Shown: positions 15,845-24,025, counted from the first letter of the stretch. The stretch: 25,559 nucleotides of DNA from an uncultured euryarchaeote (GCA_937897005.1 CALCOQ010000158.1:1-25559), one strand, 5' to 3'. Notes: generated from the letters alone by a model not told the origin. A program made the numbers and translations.

Positions 15845-15863
15845 GACCTCTCCTGAAATCTAT

Positions 15864-17147
15864 TCAGGCGTGTTCCATACAATCTTCAAGCAATCTTTGC
15901 AAAGCGTCCGCTTGAACTACGAGCGAGAAACCCCCCACTACATGAGAACGGCCATTCTTTGCCCATTCTTTTCGAAGAGAAGGGTCCTTGGCAGTTTTGT
16001 ACGCTTTTTTCCATGCCTTTTCATCTCCGCGAGGCAGAAGCAGACCTGAGTTGGCCCCGCTCATCGTGTAATGAAATCCACCATCGTCCACGAATAATGC
16101 AGGAGTTCCAACCATCATCGCTTCAAGTGGTGTGAGTCCAAACGGCTCTCCGTGAGCATGTGAGACCATCGCTACTGCTCCGCGCACCAATTTCCTGAGT
16201 TGTGGTAATTCCAATCGTGACATACATCTCAATGGAACCCCCAATCTAGTCGCTTCTGCTTGTAGGAGTTTCTTGTCTTTTTCATCTCCTCCCCCGATCT
16301 GTACCATTCCTATACCCGTCCCTTCCAGAGAACGTAGAGTTTCCCAGGTTCCTTTGACATGAGAGATACGCCCCACCGTCGTTACATATTCGTCGGCAAC
16401 GGATGGGAAAGAAACATGCTCATCCTCCTCTTCTTCAGGCCAGTCTGAGATGTCCACCACGTGCATCAGTACCGACGGTCCTCCACATAACCCATTCTTG
16501 CGAGGAGCAGGTTCTCCATTTTCCAGTCCAGAGTCATGTTTGAGACCGTAAATTCGAGAAAGTTGTGATTGAATCCAATGGCTGTTCCCACTGATGGCTG
16601 TACCGGAGCGAGAAAGCAGTTCTCTGACCAGAGCGATGTCCCTCTTTCGTTGCCTTCCAAACAGGAATCTAGTCATCCATCCCGGCCGTTTCAATGTTCC
16701 ATCAATCCGCTTGTGCAGTACATCCTCATGTAACCAACGTGGAGGTTCTAGACAATGATAATGGATTCCAATGCCTTGAGGAATCAAAGGGAGGATCTCA
16801 AGAGTTCCACGAGAAACTGAGAGGTGAACCACATCTGCCGATGCAATAGCCTCTCTCAAACCGGAGATTCCAGTCCATTCCTTGGTTGCAGCCTTAGATT
16901 CTGTGCCTCTGATTTCTGTCATTGCACCGCTGGGCGGAGTGTAGGTCTTCTCTGGCTTCAATATCCTGATATCAAGTCCATCAACCAGTTCTTGAGCATG
17001 CTCTGGGAATTGTAATGTGGCGAGTGTCAGATTCCACCTTTTGGACCATTCTCTGAACACGGTCATCAATTCCCGTTCCGCACCCCCCAAAGAAGCGAAC
17101 GAAGCGCGTACGACGAGCAACTTCAGCCGCTCATCGACAGTGGCCAT
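15864..17147 (-). CDS. Glycosyltransferase family 4 (GT-B fold)
   Basis: 427 aa, no membrane segment. The N-terminal donor-independent half starts LLVVRASFASLGGAERELM, typical of retaining GT4 enzymes that act on lipid-linked or surface glycans. The C-terminal half has VGRISHVKGTWETLRSL, QIGGG, and the E-x7-E motif (E334 to E342, EPFGLTPLE) with the nucleotide-sugar-binding TPALFVDDGG segment following. Probably cytoplasmic and peripheral to the membrane, transferring a sugar from a nucleotide donor. Donor and acceptor are unknown. It is divergent from the GDP-mannose dehydratase gene, with a 108-bp shared upstream region holding a palindrome at 17190. No ribosome site is evident before the ATG at 17147, so the transcript may be leaderless. 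Confidence 0.92.
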   Translation of the reverse strand: MATVDERLKLLVVRASFASLGGAERELMTVFREWSKRWNLTLATLQFPEHAQELVDGLDIRILKPEKTYTPPSGAMTEIRGTESKAATKEWTGISGLREAIASADVVHLSVSRGTLEILPLIPQGIGIHYHCLEPPRWLHEDVLHKRIDGTLKRPGWMTRFLFGRQRKRDIALVRELLSRSGTAISGNSHWIQSQLSRIYGLKHDSGLENGEPAPRKNGLCGGPSVLMHVVDISDWPEEEEDEHVSFPSVADEYVTTVGRISHVKGTWETLRSLEGTGIGMVQIGGGDEKDKKLLQAEATRLGVPLRCMSRLELPQLRKLVRGAVAMVSHAHGEPFGLTPLEAMMVGTPALFVDDGGFHYTMSGANSGLLLPRGDEKAWKKAYKTAKDPSLRKEWAKNGRSHVVGGFSLVVQADALQRLLEDCMEHA

Positions 17148-17189
17148 GTTTGTGCGAGGTCGCCCATCTACCTATGAAACCGGCGTGGT

Positions 17190-17205
17190 CAGGTTGCATA
17201 ACCTG
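17190..17205. promoter_or_regulatory. Palindrome between divergent glycosyltransferase and gmd genes
   Basis: CAGGTT and AACCTG are perfect 6-bp arms separated by GCAT (16 bp in all). The site is roughly midway in the 108-bp gap between the two divergent glycan genes, 42 bp upstream of the GT4 start and 50 bp upstream of the gmd start. It could be an operator for coordinated control; a single 6-bp dyad in this space may also arise by chance. Confidence 0.3.
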
Positions 17206-17255
17206 CCATGTTATCCCGTCATTCCATTGAAAAGGGGAACCGAAGTGGACGCACC

Positions 17256-18323
17256 ATGTCCGAGGGAAAAGTCGCTCTGATAACAGGAGTCACAGGCCAG
17301 GACGGGTCCTATCTCTCCGAATTGTTGTTGAGTAAGGGTTACGAGGTCTATGGTTTGGTTCGTAGGACCAGTCAACCGACTCTAGGAAGGTCTTTGATCA
17401 ATCATCTGAATTCGAATGAGAATTTTCATCTGATCAATGGAGATCTCACTGATCAGGCGAGTATTGACAATGCGTTCAAAGAAGTTCAACCTGATGAATT
17501 CTACAACCTCGGGGCGCAATCCTTCGTTCCAGAATCCTGGCGTTCACCCTTGATGACCGCAGATGTCACTGGAATGGGCTCGTTGCGTTGTCTGGAGGCA
17601 TTGAAGCGCAACAAACCTGATTGTCGATATTACCAAGCCGGTTCTTCAGAGCAATTCGGTGAGGTGCGTGAGATTCCACAGACTGAGATGACTCCTTTCC
17701 ATCCTCGTTCTCCATATGGCTGTGCAAAGGTCTTCGCTTTCGAGATAACCAGAAATTATCGTGAGTCATATGGATTGTATGCTTGTACTGGCATCCTTTT
17801 CAATCATGAGAGCCCTCGGCGAGGATTGGAATTCGTCACTCGAAAGGTGACCATGACCGCTGCTAGAATCGCTGCAGGCTTCGATGAGTATCTATCGATT
17901 GGAAATGTGGATGCCAAGCGAGATTGGGGTTACGCTGGCGACTATGTCGAGATGCAATGGCGAATGTTGCAACAAGATGAACCAGATGACTATGTCATTG
18001 CAACTGGAGAGACTCATTCGGTGAAGGAATTCATCGATCTGGCCTTTTTCCATGTCGGAATGGAATTGACATGGGAAGGCGAAGGAGTTGACAGAATCGC
18101 AAAGGATCAGAATGGAGTGGTGCGAGTACGTACCAATCCCAAGTTCTTCCGTCCGGCTGAAGTGGAGCTACTGATCGGAAAATACGACAAGGCAGAGGCC
18201 ACTTTGGGTTGGAAACCCAGTATCACATTCACCGGTTTGGTTCAGATGATGGTGGATTCGGATGTCGCACTGGTGGCAGAGGCCAAGGAACGAGGCTATG
18301 CTCCACCCATGCCACCAGAGTGA
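17256..18323 (+). CDS. gmd: GDP-mannose 4,6-dehydratase
   Basis: Extended short-chain dehydrogenase (356 aa, normal length) that converts GDP-D-mannose to GDP-4-keto-6-deoxy-D-mannose, the precursor of GDP-fucose, GDP-rhamnose and related deoxysugars. Visible are the NADP site TGVTGQDGSYL (G11 to G17), the active-site GSSEQFGE with S131 and E132, the catalytic Y154-x3-K158 in SPYGCAKVF, and NHESPRRGLEFVTRK, a block specific to Gmd. I use the ATG at 17256, where homologous sequence begins; the frame runs 16 codons further upstream without support. No reductase or epimerase for the next step is in the window. It is flanked by two GT4 genes and ends one base from the convergent GT4 gene, fitting a surface-polysaccharide or protein-glycosylation locus. 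Confidence 0.95.
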   Translation: MSEGKVALITGVTGQDGSYLSELLLSKGYEVYGLVRRTSQPTLGRSLINHLNSNENFHLINGDLTDQASIDNAFKEVQPDEFYNLGAQSFVPESWRSPLMTADVTGMGSLRCLEALKRNKPDCRYYQAGSSEQFGEVREIPQTEMTPFHPRSPYGCAKVFAFEITRNYRESYGLYACTGILFNHESPRRGLEFVTRKVTMTAARIAAGFDEYLSIGNVDAKRDWGYAGDYVEMQWRMLQQDEPDDYVIATGETHSVKEFIDLAFFHVGMELTWEGEGVDRIAKDQNGVVRVRTNPKFFRPAEVELLIGKYDKAEATLGWKPSITFTGLVQMMVDSDVALVAEAKERGYAPPMPPE

Positions 18324-18324
18324 T

Positions 18325-19395
18325 TCAGAACATTGAATCCCAGGCCTTGGCCATATTCCTGCAATAGGCTTCCTTAGAGAACTGTTCGGCCCTCTTGAGA
18401 GATTCTTGGCAGCGACCTGTTGGTAAGTTCTTGATGGCTCGTTTCCATACTTGGGGATCATCGATAGGTTGTAGGTAGGATGCGGGAGGAATCTCATTGG
18501 CCGAACCTGCATCTGCCACCAATGCTCTGCAGCCTCCTGCCATCGCTTCAAGCGGGGGGTATCCAAATCCCTCCGCGATGCTTGGGAACAGTAGTGCATC
18601 CGCATGCTGCCACGCTGCGATGAGGTCCATTTCAGACACTCTTCCTCTCCATCGCATATCGATACCATGGGTTGCGGCCAGTGCTTTGAGGTATCTTTCA
18701 GCATCTGAATCTGATTCTGCCCCGATCTTGTGTAGAATGACACCCTTCAGGTCCTTGCAGGATTGAATGGCGAAATCAAGTCTCTTGCGAGGTTCCTCTG
18801 AACCAACCACGAGCAGATGTTTACCTTCTTCATTCATCCATGCGGGCGCATTCATTGGATTTTCAACTGGATGTCTGTCAGAAAGGTCAAGTCCCAGCGG
18901 GACACAGGTGCTGGCAATATCGGGAAAATGTTCCTCAACCTCAAGTAATGTCGTCTTTGAATCACATATCAGTAGGTCGGCTCGATTCAAACCTGCCTTC
19001 AGTTTGGTGATATCTTTACGCCTGACCGGTCCAGGTTTCTGGTCTCCAACCTCTATCCCATCGACGACTCTTGGATACAGATGAAAGAGGTCATGGACGG
19101 TGATTGAGACTGGAACGGGGCAATTCTCAGGAACCAGATGAGCCTGTTCCTGGTCGCTGATATGGAGCATGTCCATTAGAGGTAATGTTCGCTTGACTCT
19201 GGCAGGATTTGAACGCCAGCGTCTATTGATTCGAGTAGCAGGATTACCACCTAGTTCGTGTTCAATAACACCCCCGACAGCATAACCTTTGATGCAATCG
19301 GTATCCAGTGCCGTCAACAGGTCACGATGCGCGCGTCCAAGACCCGAGGCAGAGCCAACCGCTCCACCTCTGGCGATGAGAACATTGCGCACCAT
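18325..19395 (-). CDS. Glycosyltransferase family 4 (GT-B fold)
   Basis: 356 aa. The N-terminal half has an ARGGAVGSASGLGRAHRDLL opening loop, ITVHDLFHLYPRVV and LLICDSKTTLLEV, typical of GT4 mannosyl-/rhamnosyl-transferase-like enzymes. The C-terminal half has LLVVGSEEPRKRLDFAI, a RWRGRVSE stretch, and the E-x7-E motif (E275 to E283, EGFGYPPLE) followed by AMAGGCRALVADAGSANE. Given the adjacent GDP-mannose dehydratase, a GDP-sugar donor is plausible but is only inference from context. It is likely cytoplasmic and membrane-peripheral. The ATG at 19395 starts the conserved sequence directly; 53 nt separate it from the upstream Taw1 gene on the same strand, so readthrough from the phoU-taw1 pair is possible. 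Confidence 0.92.
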   Translation of the reverse strand: MVRNVLIARGGAVGSASGLGRAHRDLLTALDTDCIKGYAVGGVIEHELGGNPATRINRRWRSNPARVKRTLPLMDMLHISDQEQAHLVPENCPVPVSITVHDLFHLYPRVVDGIEVGDQKPGPVRRKDITKLKAGLNRADLLICDSKTTLLEVEEHFPDIASTCVPLGLDLSDRHPVENPMNAPAWMNEEGKHLLVVGSEEPRKRLDFAIQSCKDLKGVILHKIGAESDSDAERYLKALAATHGIDMRWRGRVSEMDLIAAWQHADALLFPSIAEGFGYPPLEAMAGGCRALVADAGSANEIPPASYLQPIDDPQVWKRAIKNLPTGRCQESLKRAEQFSKEAYCRNMAKAWDSMF

Positions 19396-19448
19396 GTCTT
19401 CGCCAGCATACGCTGCATTTCAAACGCTGCTATCACAGGTTGTTGATA

Positions 19449-20540
19449 TCATACGAGTGGCAGGTGTTTCACTGGGGGGGCGATTCCAAGGTCCTTCGGG
19501 AATTCCATCTCTCTTTCGGGAATGGGAATGGGTATGATCTCCTTACCGACCAATGCCACGCGACTGGGGCGGGAGTCGTCAAGCACCTTGCGTCCTACCA
19601 TCGGAGCTAATTCCTCACTGAATTCGAGAACGTCATCGTGGCTTGGCATGTTGTCGATCGACATCACCTCTCTGCTGTGTCCGACGAATACATAGCCCTT
19701 GCATTCGATGAAATCAGGGTCAGCCCGGTTGTCCAGAGCAGCATATTGCGGGATATGTTCCTTGGCCATGTTCTCACCCTTGACCAAAGTATGTCTACAG
19801 ACGATGCGAGTGTCAAGACTGGGAAGGAGGTCGATGGTCTCCTCGAATTTTTCCCATGCTCCACTGTTCCACTTCGGTTTGCAGATTTTATCGAACACCT
19901 GTTTGTTTGGAGCATCAACACTGACATAGAGTTGAGTTGGCAAGGTGTCGAGGTTCTCCAATGCCTTGGGTAATGTTCCATTGGTCACCAGCATGGTGGT
20001 CATGCCATGTTTGTGACATAGTTCGATGTATTCTCCGAGTTTTGTGTAAAGAGTCGGCTCTCCATTGAGTGAAATTGCGACATGTCTGGGATTCTGGGCT
20101 TCGATGTATTTCTCGGGAGTCACACCGATGTTTCCACCGTATCCGGTGAGCAGACGTCTTTGCGCACGCACGCTTTCGTAGAGCAGTTCCTTTGGGTCTT
20201 GGTCCGTCAATTCCAGTGAGTCCATGTGAGGTTCTCGCCAGCAATATGTGCAGGCCAGATTGCATTGGTCGACAACAGGACTCATCTGTAGACACTTGTG
20301 ACTCTCGATGCCGTAGAACTTGCCTTTGTAGCACTGGCGGTCTCTCAGAAGACTCTCTTTGGTCCAGTGGCATATCTTGACACCACCGTGCTCACCAACG
20401 ATATGGTAGCGTTGCTTCTGCAGCTTTGCTTTGAGTGCAGGATCCATGCCCATAGTCTCACATCCTGAGTCCGGATTCCACAGAGGGGCCGGCTCGAACG
20501 CCTTGGCGAGGAGCCATTTGGTCTTGAAAGCAACCCTCAT
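19449..20540 (-). CDS. taw1: tRNA 4-demethylwyosine synthase (Taw1/TYW1), radical SAM
   Basis: Radical SAM enzyme that condenses pyruvate carbons onto N1-methylguanosine-37 of tRNA-Phe to build the tricyclic wyosine core, a modification confined to archaea and eukaryotes. The SAM cluster motif C93-x3-C97-x2-C100 is followed by WREP, as in the family. A second cluster is shown by C57-x12-C70-x12-C83, the same spacing as in characterised archaeal Taw1. Downstream ISLNGEPTLY and TNGTLPKAL match the SAM barrel. The start at 20540 gives an ATGA overlap with the upstream phoU-like gene; the frame extends 23 codons further, into that gene, without support. A G7 run near the 3' end leaves the frame intact. 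A strong archaeal marker for the window. Confidence 0.95.
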   Translation of the reverse strand: MRVAFKTKWLLAKAFEPAPLWNPDSGCETMGMDPALKAKLQKQRYHIVGEHGGVKICHWTKESLLRDRQCYKGKFYGIESHKCLQMSPVVDQCNLACTYCWREPHMDSLELTDQDPKELLYESVRAQRRLLTGYGGNIGVTPEKYIEAQNPRHVAISLNGEPTLYTKLGEYIELCHKHGMTTMLVTNGTLPKALENLDTLPTQLYVSVDAPNKQVFDKICKPKWNSGAWEKFEETIDLLPSLDTRIVCRHTLVKGENMAKEHIPQYAALDNRADPDFIECKGYVFVGHSREVMSIDNMPSHDDVLEFSEELAPMVGRKVLDDSRPSRVALVGKEIIPIPIPEREMEFPKDLGIAPPVKHLPLV

Positions 20541-21574
20541 CTCAGTAAGGTGTTCTTGCTGGCGATGATGTTGAGCAGAATCTCTCCCATGTCTCGAGCA
20601 TATGCACATAGTCTTCTGATAGTTTCAGAGACTCTGAATTGGTAGAGGACAGATGTGGCACTGCCCCTTCCTCCCCAAAGCGAACCCTCATGTTCTGAGA
20701 GGTTGATCTGTGCTTCCTTCAATGCCATTCTGGCATCGTGTATCTCATGAGGGTCTTCAGTGCGGATATTGATCATCAGGGCTTTGATCGATGATTGCCA
20801 TATCCCCAGTTTGTTCAGTGGCGCCTCATCAAAGTTCAATTTCGGTTTTCTTTCTGTTGAAGTGATCAACTGGGCGAACAATTGGGCATGGTCTCCCATT
20901 CTCTCAAAGACACGGGCCAGATTCGCCATCTCGATAGCACTTCTTCTATCGGTTCCAAGTTCTGTAGCCACCTTGTGTGACTCAAGCAATGCTCCTACTT
21001 GCCGTTGAATCAGCAATTGCATCGCATCCATTTCACGCTCACGTTCTTCGACATCATCCAGAAGTGATTCATCTTCTCCAGAGAGAACATCGACAATATC
21101 GCGTATTATCGATGTAAGTTGCAGATACATCCGATTCAGGCTCGATTGAATTGGCATTTCACCAATATTGAGGATATTGAGTAACTCAACCAACCTGTCA
21201 TTCTCATCCATTATCTCAAATCCAGTGGTGATGCGCAGGAACCGTTTGATTCTGGACCACTGTTCTCGGCTGAATCCCTCTTCGGAAACCAGTTTTATTC
21301 GATTTGCTGAAGCGATATAGGCCGCAACCAGATGGTCGACCAGTGAAGCCACTGGTATTGAGTCTACATCCAGGGTTATTTCTTTCCTCTGGGGCTTTCG
21401 TTCTTGAGCCGGAGTCAAACGAAGTGCACCGCTTGGACGCCAATCCATCTTGAGGCCGTCCTTGGCCTTCATCGAATGGTGTGTTGCCCATTCTTTCGGG
21501 ATGCTGACAGTGAATGTAGCCCCTCCAGTCATCTGCACTCTACGCGTGTGTATACTTCCGGGTCCGGTTGCCAT
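20537..21574 (-). CDS. phoU: Phosphate regulator: AbrB-like N-terminal domain fused to PhoU domain
   Basis: 345 aa. Residues about 7-50 form a SpoVT/AbrB swapped-hairpin DNA-binding domain (RRVQMTGGATFTVSIPKEWA). The rest is two three-helix PhoU-like bundles, with the acidic metal-binding-type segment DVEEREREMDAMQ and the helix ARVFERMGDHAQLF. Archaeal AbrB-PhoU proteins are thought to sense phosphate-transport state and regulate transcription directly. I chose the ATG at 21574: an AT-rich TATA-like box is centred about 28 nt before it, whereas it would be only about 10 nt from the alternative ATG at 21592. It is divergent from the Pit-type phosphate permease and shares a palindromic promoter region with it. 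The stop overlaps the taw1 start by four bases. Confidence 0.9.
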   Translation of the reverse strand: MATGPGSIHTRRVQMTGGATFTVSIPKEWATHHSMKAKDGLKMDWRPSGALRLTPAQERKPQRKEITLDVDSIPVASLVDHLVAAYIASANRIKLVSEEGFSREQWSRIKRFLRITTGFEIMDENDRLVELLNILNIGEMPIQSSLNRMYLQLTSIIRDIVDVLSGEDESLLDDVEEREREMDAMQLLIQRQVGALLESHKVATELGTDRRSAIEMANLARVFERMGDHAQLFAQLITSTERKPKLNFDEAPLNKLGIWQSSIKALMINIRTEDPHEIHDARMALKEAQINLSEHEGSLWGGRGSATSVLYQFRVSETIRRLCAYARDMGEILLNIIASKNTLLR

Positions 21575-21595
21575 GAAACAACCATTATACATATG

Positions 21596-21607
21596 AATAT
21601 ATATTTT
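21596..21607 (-). promoter_or_regulatory. TATA box of the AbrB-PhoU gene
   Basis: On the minus strand the run AAAATATATATT is the most AT-rich element in the divergent gap. Its centre is about 28 nt before the ATG at 21574, the spacing expected of a TATA box serving a leaderless or nearly leaderless archaeal transcript. Confidence 0.6.
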
Positions 21608-21622
21608 ACCTAGAATCTAGGT
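21608..21622. promoter_or_regulatory. Candidate operator: perfect 15-bp palindrome between divergent phosphate promoters
   Basis: ACCTAGA and TCTAGGT are perfect 7-bp inverted arms around a single central A. The palindrome fills the space between the TATA-like boxes of the AbrB-PhoU gene and the pit gene, covering where both BRE elements would lie. A dimer of the AbrB-PhoU protein is the obvious candidate ligand, which would allow it to control itself and the transporter together. Confidence 0.6.
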
Positions 21623-21630
21623 GATATACT
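21623..21630 (+). promoter_or_regulatory. TATA-like element of the pit gene
   Basis: GATATACT is centred 25 nt before the ATG at 21651 and directly abuts the palindrome. No ribosome site lies before that ATG, so a leaderless transcript is likely. The element is weaker than the one on the opposite side. Confidence 0.4.
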
Positions 21631-21650
21631 GTTTGCGTTGTCATAGGCCC

Positions 21651-23744
21651 ATGTGGGAATGGGATCTGGTCATCCTGGCATCTCTCGGGATTGCCGCATA
21701 CATGGCCTGGAATATCGGTGCCAATGATGTAGCCAATGCCATGGGAACCAGCGTCGGCAGCGGTGCACTGACTCTCAAGAGAGCGATATTGGTTGCAGCA
21801 GTCTTCGAATTCTGTGGAGCGGTCTTTTTCGGTGGACACGTCACTGATACCATCCGCAAAGGGGTCTTGGATTTTGGAGGGCAGGATTTCAGCAGAGAAT
21901 TGAGTCAGAAATTGATGTATGGTTTCATGGCTGCTCTTCTTGCCGCAGCAATCTGGTTGACCGTCGCCACCAAGATGGGATTACCTGTTTCAACCACTCA
22001 CAGTATTGTTGGAGGTGTTATTGGGGTTGGACTCTTCATACAACCTTCGTCAGTCAATTGGGGAAAAGTGACTGAGATTGTATTGAGTTGGATCATTTCT
22101 CCATTACTTGGAGCGGTTCTTGCTTTCCTAACCTTCTATGCCATCAAGAAATTGATCATGGAGCATGATGACCCACTAAAGAGGACGAGGTCACTCGCTC
22201 CGATTCTGGCATTTCCGACCTTCGCTGTGCTTGGATTGGCTTTGCAATTCAAGGCCCTCAAGGGCTTTTTCAAGAATCTGGACAGCAGAGGAATCATCGA
22301 TTCAGGAAAATGGTTACCCGAAGCTGAGAACGGAACCTGGAATCCATTATCGGAGACAGCGTGGATTCCTCTCAACAGTATATTGGTTGCTTGTTTCATA
22401 GGTATCATCGCCAGCCTTCTCATGCGTGCTGCATTGCGTAGGTATGAGTTCAAGGAGGAAGGATACGCCGGCATGGAGAGAGTTTTCATCTGGCTGCAGA
22501 TAATCACTGCGTGCTATGTTGCATTCGCTCATGGTGCCAATGACGTGGCAAATGCCATTGGTCCTATGGCCGCAATATGGGATATTTCCACTTCACCAAC
22601 CGGCACCTTGTCTGCAGACAAGGTCGAAGTGCCGATCGGGTTGTTGCTTCTTGGAGGCATTGGCATCACCGTTGGTGTTGCAACTTGGGGTTACAAGGTC
22701 ATGGATACCATTGGTAAGAAGATCACTCACATCACCCCATCTCGAGGTTTCGCTGCAGAATTTGGAGCTGCCACCACTGTGCTCATCTTCTCCATGCCCT
22801 TCATCGCTGTGCCGATTTCCACGACCCACACCTTGGTAGGTGCAGTGGTTGGAGTTGGGCTCGCAGGAGGTGCTTCAGCTGTTGATTTCAAGGTATTCGC
22901 CAAGATTGCTGGCAGTTGGGTTGTCAGTCTACCATTGGCAGGAGTAGGTGCGATAATACTGTACATCCTGTTCGCAGGTTCTTCGACCAATGTTGCCATC
23001 ATCCTTCCATTGGCGATATTATCGGTCATTTATGTGATGAAGAAAGAGGGTGAGATAGAAGAGGATGAGAGTAAGATCATCCAGATAGAGACCCCGGTCG
23101 GAGAGGACAGAGGAGGACTTCTGGACCTCTTTCACCAGCATGCAGCAGCGGTTGAAGATACGGTCAACCATATGCTGGATGCAGTCACAATAGCGGTCTC
23201 TGGGAAGATTCCTGAGGCTGAGATAATGGCAACACAAGCTGCAGAATTGAAGGCTGACGAATTGAAGGCGACGATGAGAGATTCGATGTCTGGTGTTAGA
23301 TTGGCATTCAGTCGTGAGACTTTCCTTCACATGATCACACGTCAAGATAGGATTGCAGATTATGCTCAAAATGTCGCCGAGCAATTGTCATTCCGAATTT
23401 TGTATCACAACGAAAACGCTCGAAAACTGGTAGAAGAGCATGCAGAACGCGTGGTTTCAACTGTAAGAAAATATGAGGACACGGTTGAGATGTTGAAGGA
23501 TCTCGCCTATTCCGGATTCTCAAAGAAGGAGCAATCAGCAGTTCTTGAAATGATCAAGGAAGTCAATCTATTGGAGCATGCAGCAGATGAGGCTGAGCGT
23601 GAGGCTGCGGCATTTGTATTCTCTGAAGGTGATGATGATCCATTGGGTGCGATGCACATGTACAGGGTATTGCAGAGACTCGATGATGTGGCAAATGCTG
23701 CTGAGAAGGCTGCCAATGCTTTCTTGCCAATAGTATCCGATTAG
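21651..23744 (+). CDS. pit: Pit-family phosphate permease fused to a C-terminal DUF47 (PhoU-like) domain
   Basis: 697 aa. Residues 1 to about 465 are an inorganic phosphate transporter (PiT/PHO4). The duplicated signature is clear: NIGANDVANAMGTSVGSGAL near residue 20, and AHGANDVANAIGP in the second half. Each repeat is followed by a VSTTH segment (GLPVSTTHSIVGGVIG and VPISTTHTLVGAVVG). About ten membrane helices are visible. After a charged linker (GEIEEDESK), residues about 475-697 form a soluble, helical DUF47 domain (FHQHAAAVEDTVNHML..., QDRIADYAQNVAEQL, RLDDVANAAEKAANAF). Pit and DUF47 are normally separate neighbouring genes; here they are one polypeptide with a continuous frame. I use the ATG at 21651; a GTG at 21621 would add a polar, Cys-containing leader and would overlap the palindrome and promoter. 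Confidence 0.94.
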   Translation: MWEWDLVILASLGIAAYMAWNIGANDVANAMGTSVGSGALTLKRAILVAAVFEFCGAVFFGGHVTDTIRKGVLDFGGQDFSRELSQKLMYGFMAALLAAAIWLTVATKMGLPVSTTHSIVGGVIGVGLFIQPSSVNWGKVTEIVLSWIISPLLGAVLAFLTFYAIKKLIMEHDDPLKRTRSLAPILAFPTFAVLGLALQFKALKGFFKNLDSRGIIDSGKWLPEAENGTWNPLSETAWIPLNSILVACFIGIIASLLMRAALRRYEFKEEGYAGMERVFIWLQIITACYVAFAHGANDVANAIGPMAAIWDISTSPTGTLSADKVEVPIGLLLLGGIGITVGVATWGYKVMDTIGKKITHITPSRGFAAEFGAATTVLIFSMPFIAVPISTTHTLVGAVVGVGLAGGASAVDFKVFAKIAGSWVVSLPLAGVGAIILYILFAGSSTNVAIILPLAILSVIYVMKKEGEIEEDESKIIQIETPVGEDRGGLLDLFHQHAAAVEDTVNHMLDAVTIAVSGKIPEAEIMATQAAELKADELKATMRDSMSGVRLAFSRETFLHMITRQDRIADYAQNVAEQLSFRILYHNENARKLVEEHAERVVSTVRKYEDTVEMLKDLAYSGFSKKEQSAVLEMIKEVNLLEHAADEAEREAAAFVFSEGDDDPLGAMHMYRVLQRLDDVANAAEKAANAFLPIVSD

Positions 23745-23759
23745 GCAGTATCCCGAATA

Positions 23760-23789
23760 ACACTAGGTGTTGAAAATACACCATAGTGT
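23760..23789 (+). terminator. Stem-loop after the pit gene, probable 3'-end structure
   Basis: ACACTAGGTGT pairs with ACACCATAGTGT, giving 11 base pairs with one bulged A and a 7-nt loop (TGAAAAT), 15 nt after the pit stop codon. A short TTTT follows a few bases later. It may be a terminator or RNA-stabilising hairpin. Each arm is itself partly palindromic (AACAC...GTGTT), so a protein-binding site for the next promoter is an alternative. Confidence 0.5.
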
Positions 23790-23862
23790 GTGGCTTTTCA
23801 CTCGATGATACATATAGGAGTGGACACACAATGTATACTGCCGGAAGGCGGGAAATGGTAGA

Positions 23863-23994
23863 ATGGACGATTATCTAGATACATATGTGCATGAATTGAT
23901 GGAAAAACAACAGTACCGCAGCGGAATCTTCGCTAAGCGCAGATCGTTGGGAGAGATCTTTCTTTCTTTGCGTAGACGCCGTCTCAAGGCGTGA
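23863..23994 (+). CDS. Possible small basic protein, 43 aa
   Basis: An open frame from ATG at 23863 to TGA encodes 43 residues beginning MDDYLDTYVHELMEK and ending with a very basic segment (SLRRRRLKA). It lies in the roughly 280-bp gap between pit and the AlkB-like fragment. The composition is protein-like: acidic amphipathic start, LGEIFLSL helix, basic tail. A TATA-like ATACATATA lies near 23808-23816, but its spacing fits an RNA start near 23837, so a 25-nt leader is needed, and no clear ribosome site is present. I recognise no family. It may be genuine or chance; nothing else in 23790-24025 looks coding. Confidence 0.35.
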   Translation: MDDYLDTYVHELMEKQQYRSGIFAKRRSLGEIFLSLRRRRLKA

Positions 23995-24025
23995 ACTCCT
24001 TGAATGAACAGCCCCAGCGAGGTCT

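Noticed and set aside
19471..19478. G-run near the 3' end of taw1 (and another near 264) as possible frameshift sites
   Set aside because: Both reading frames continue through the runs with sensible sequence, so no error is needed to explain them.
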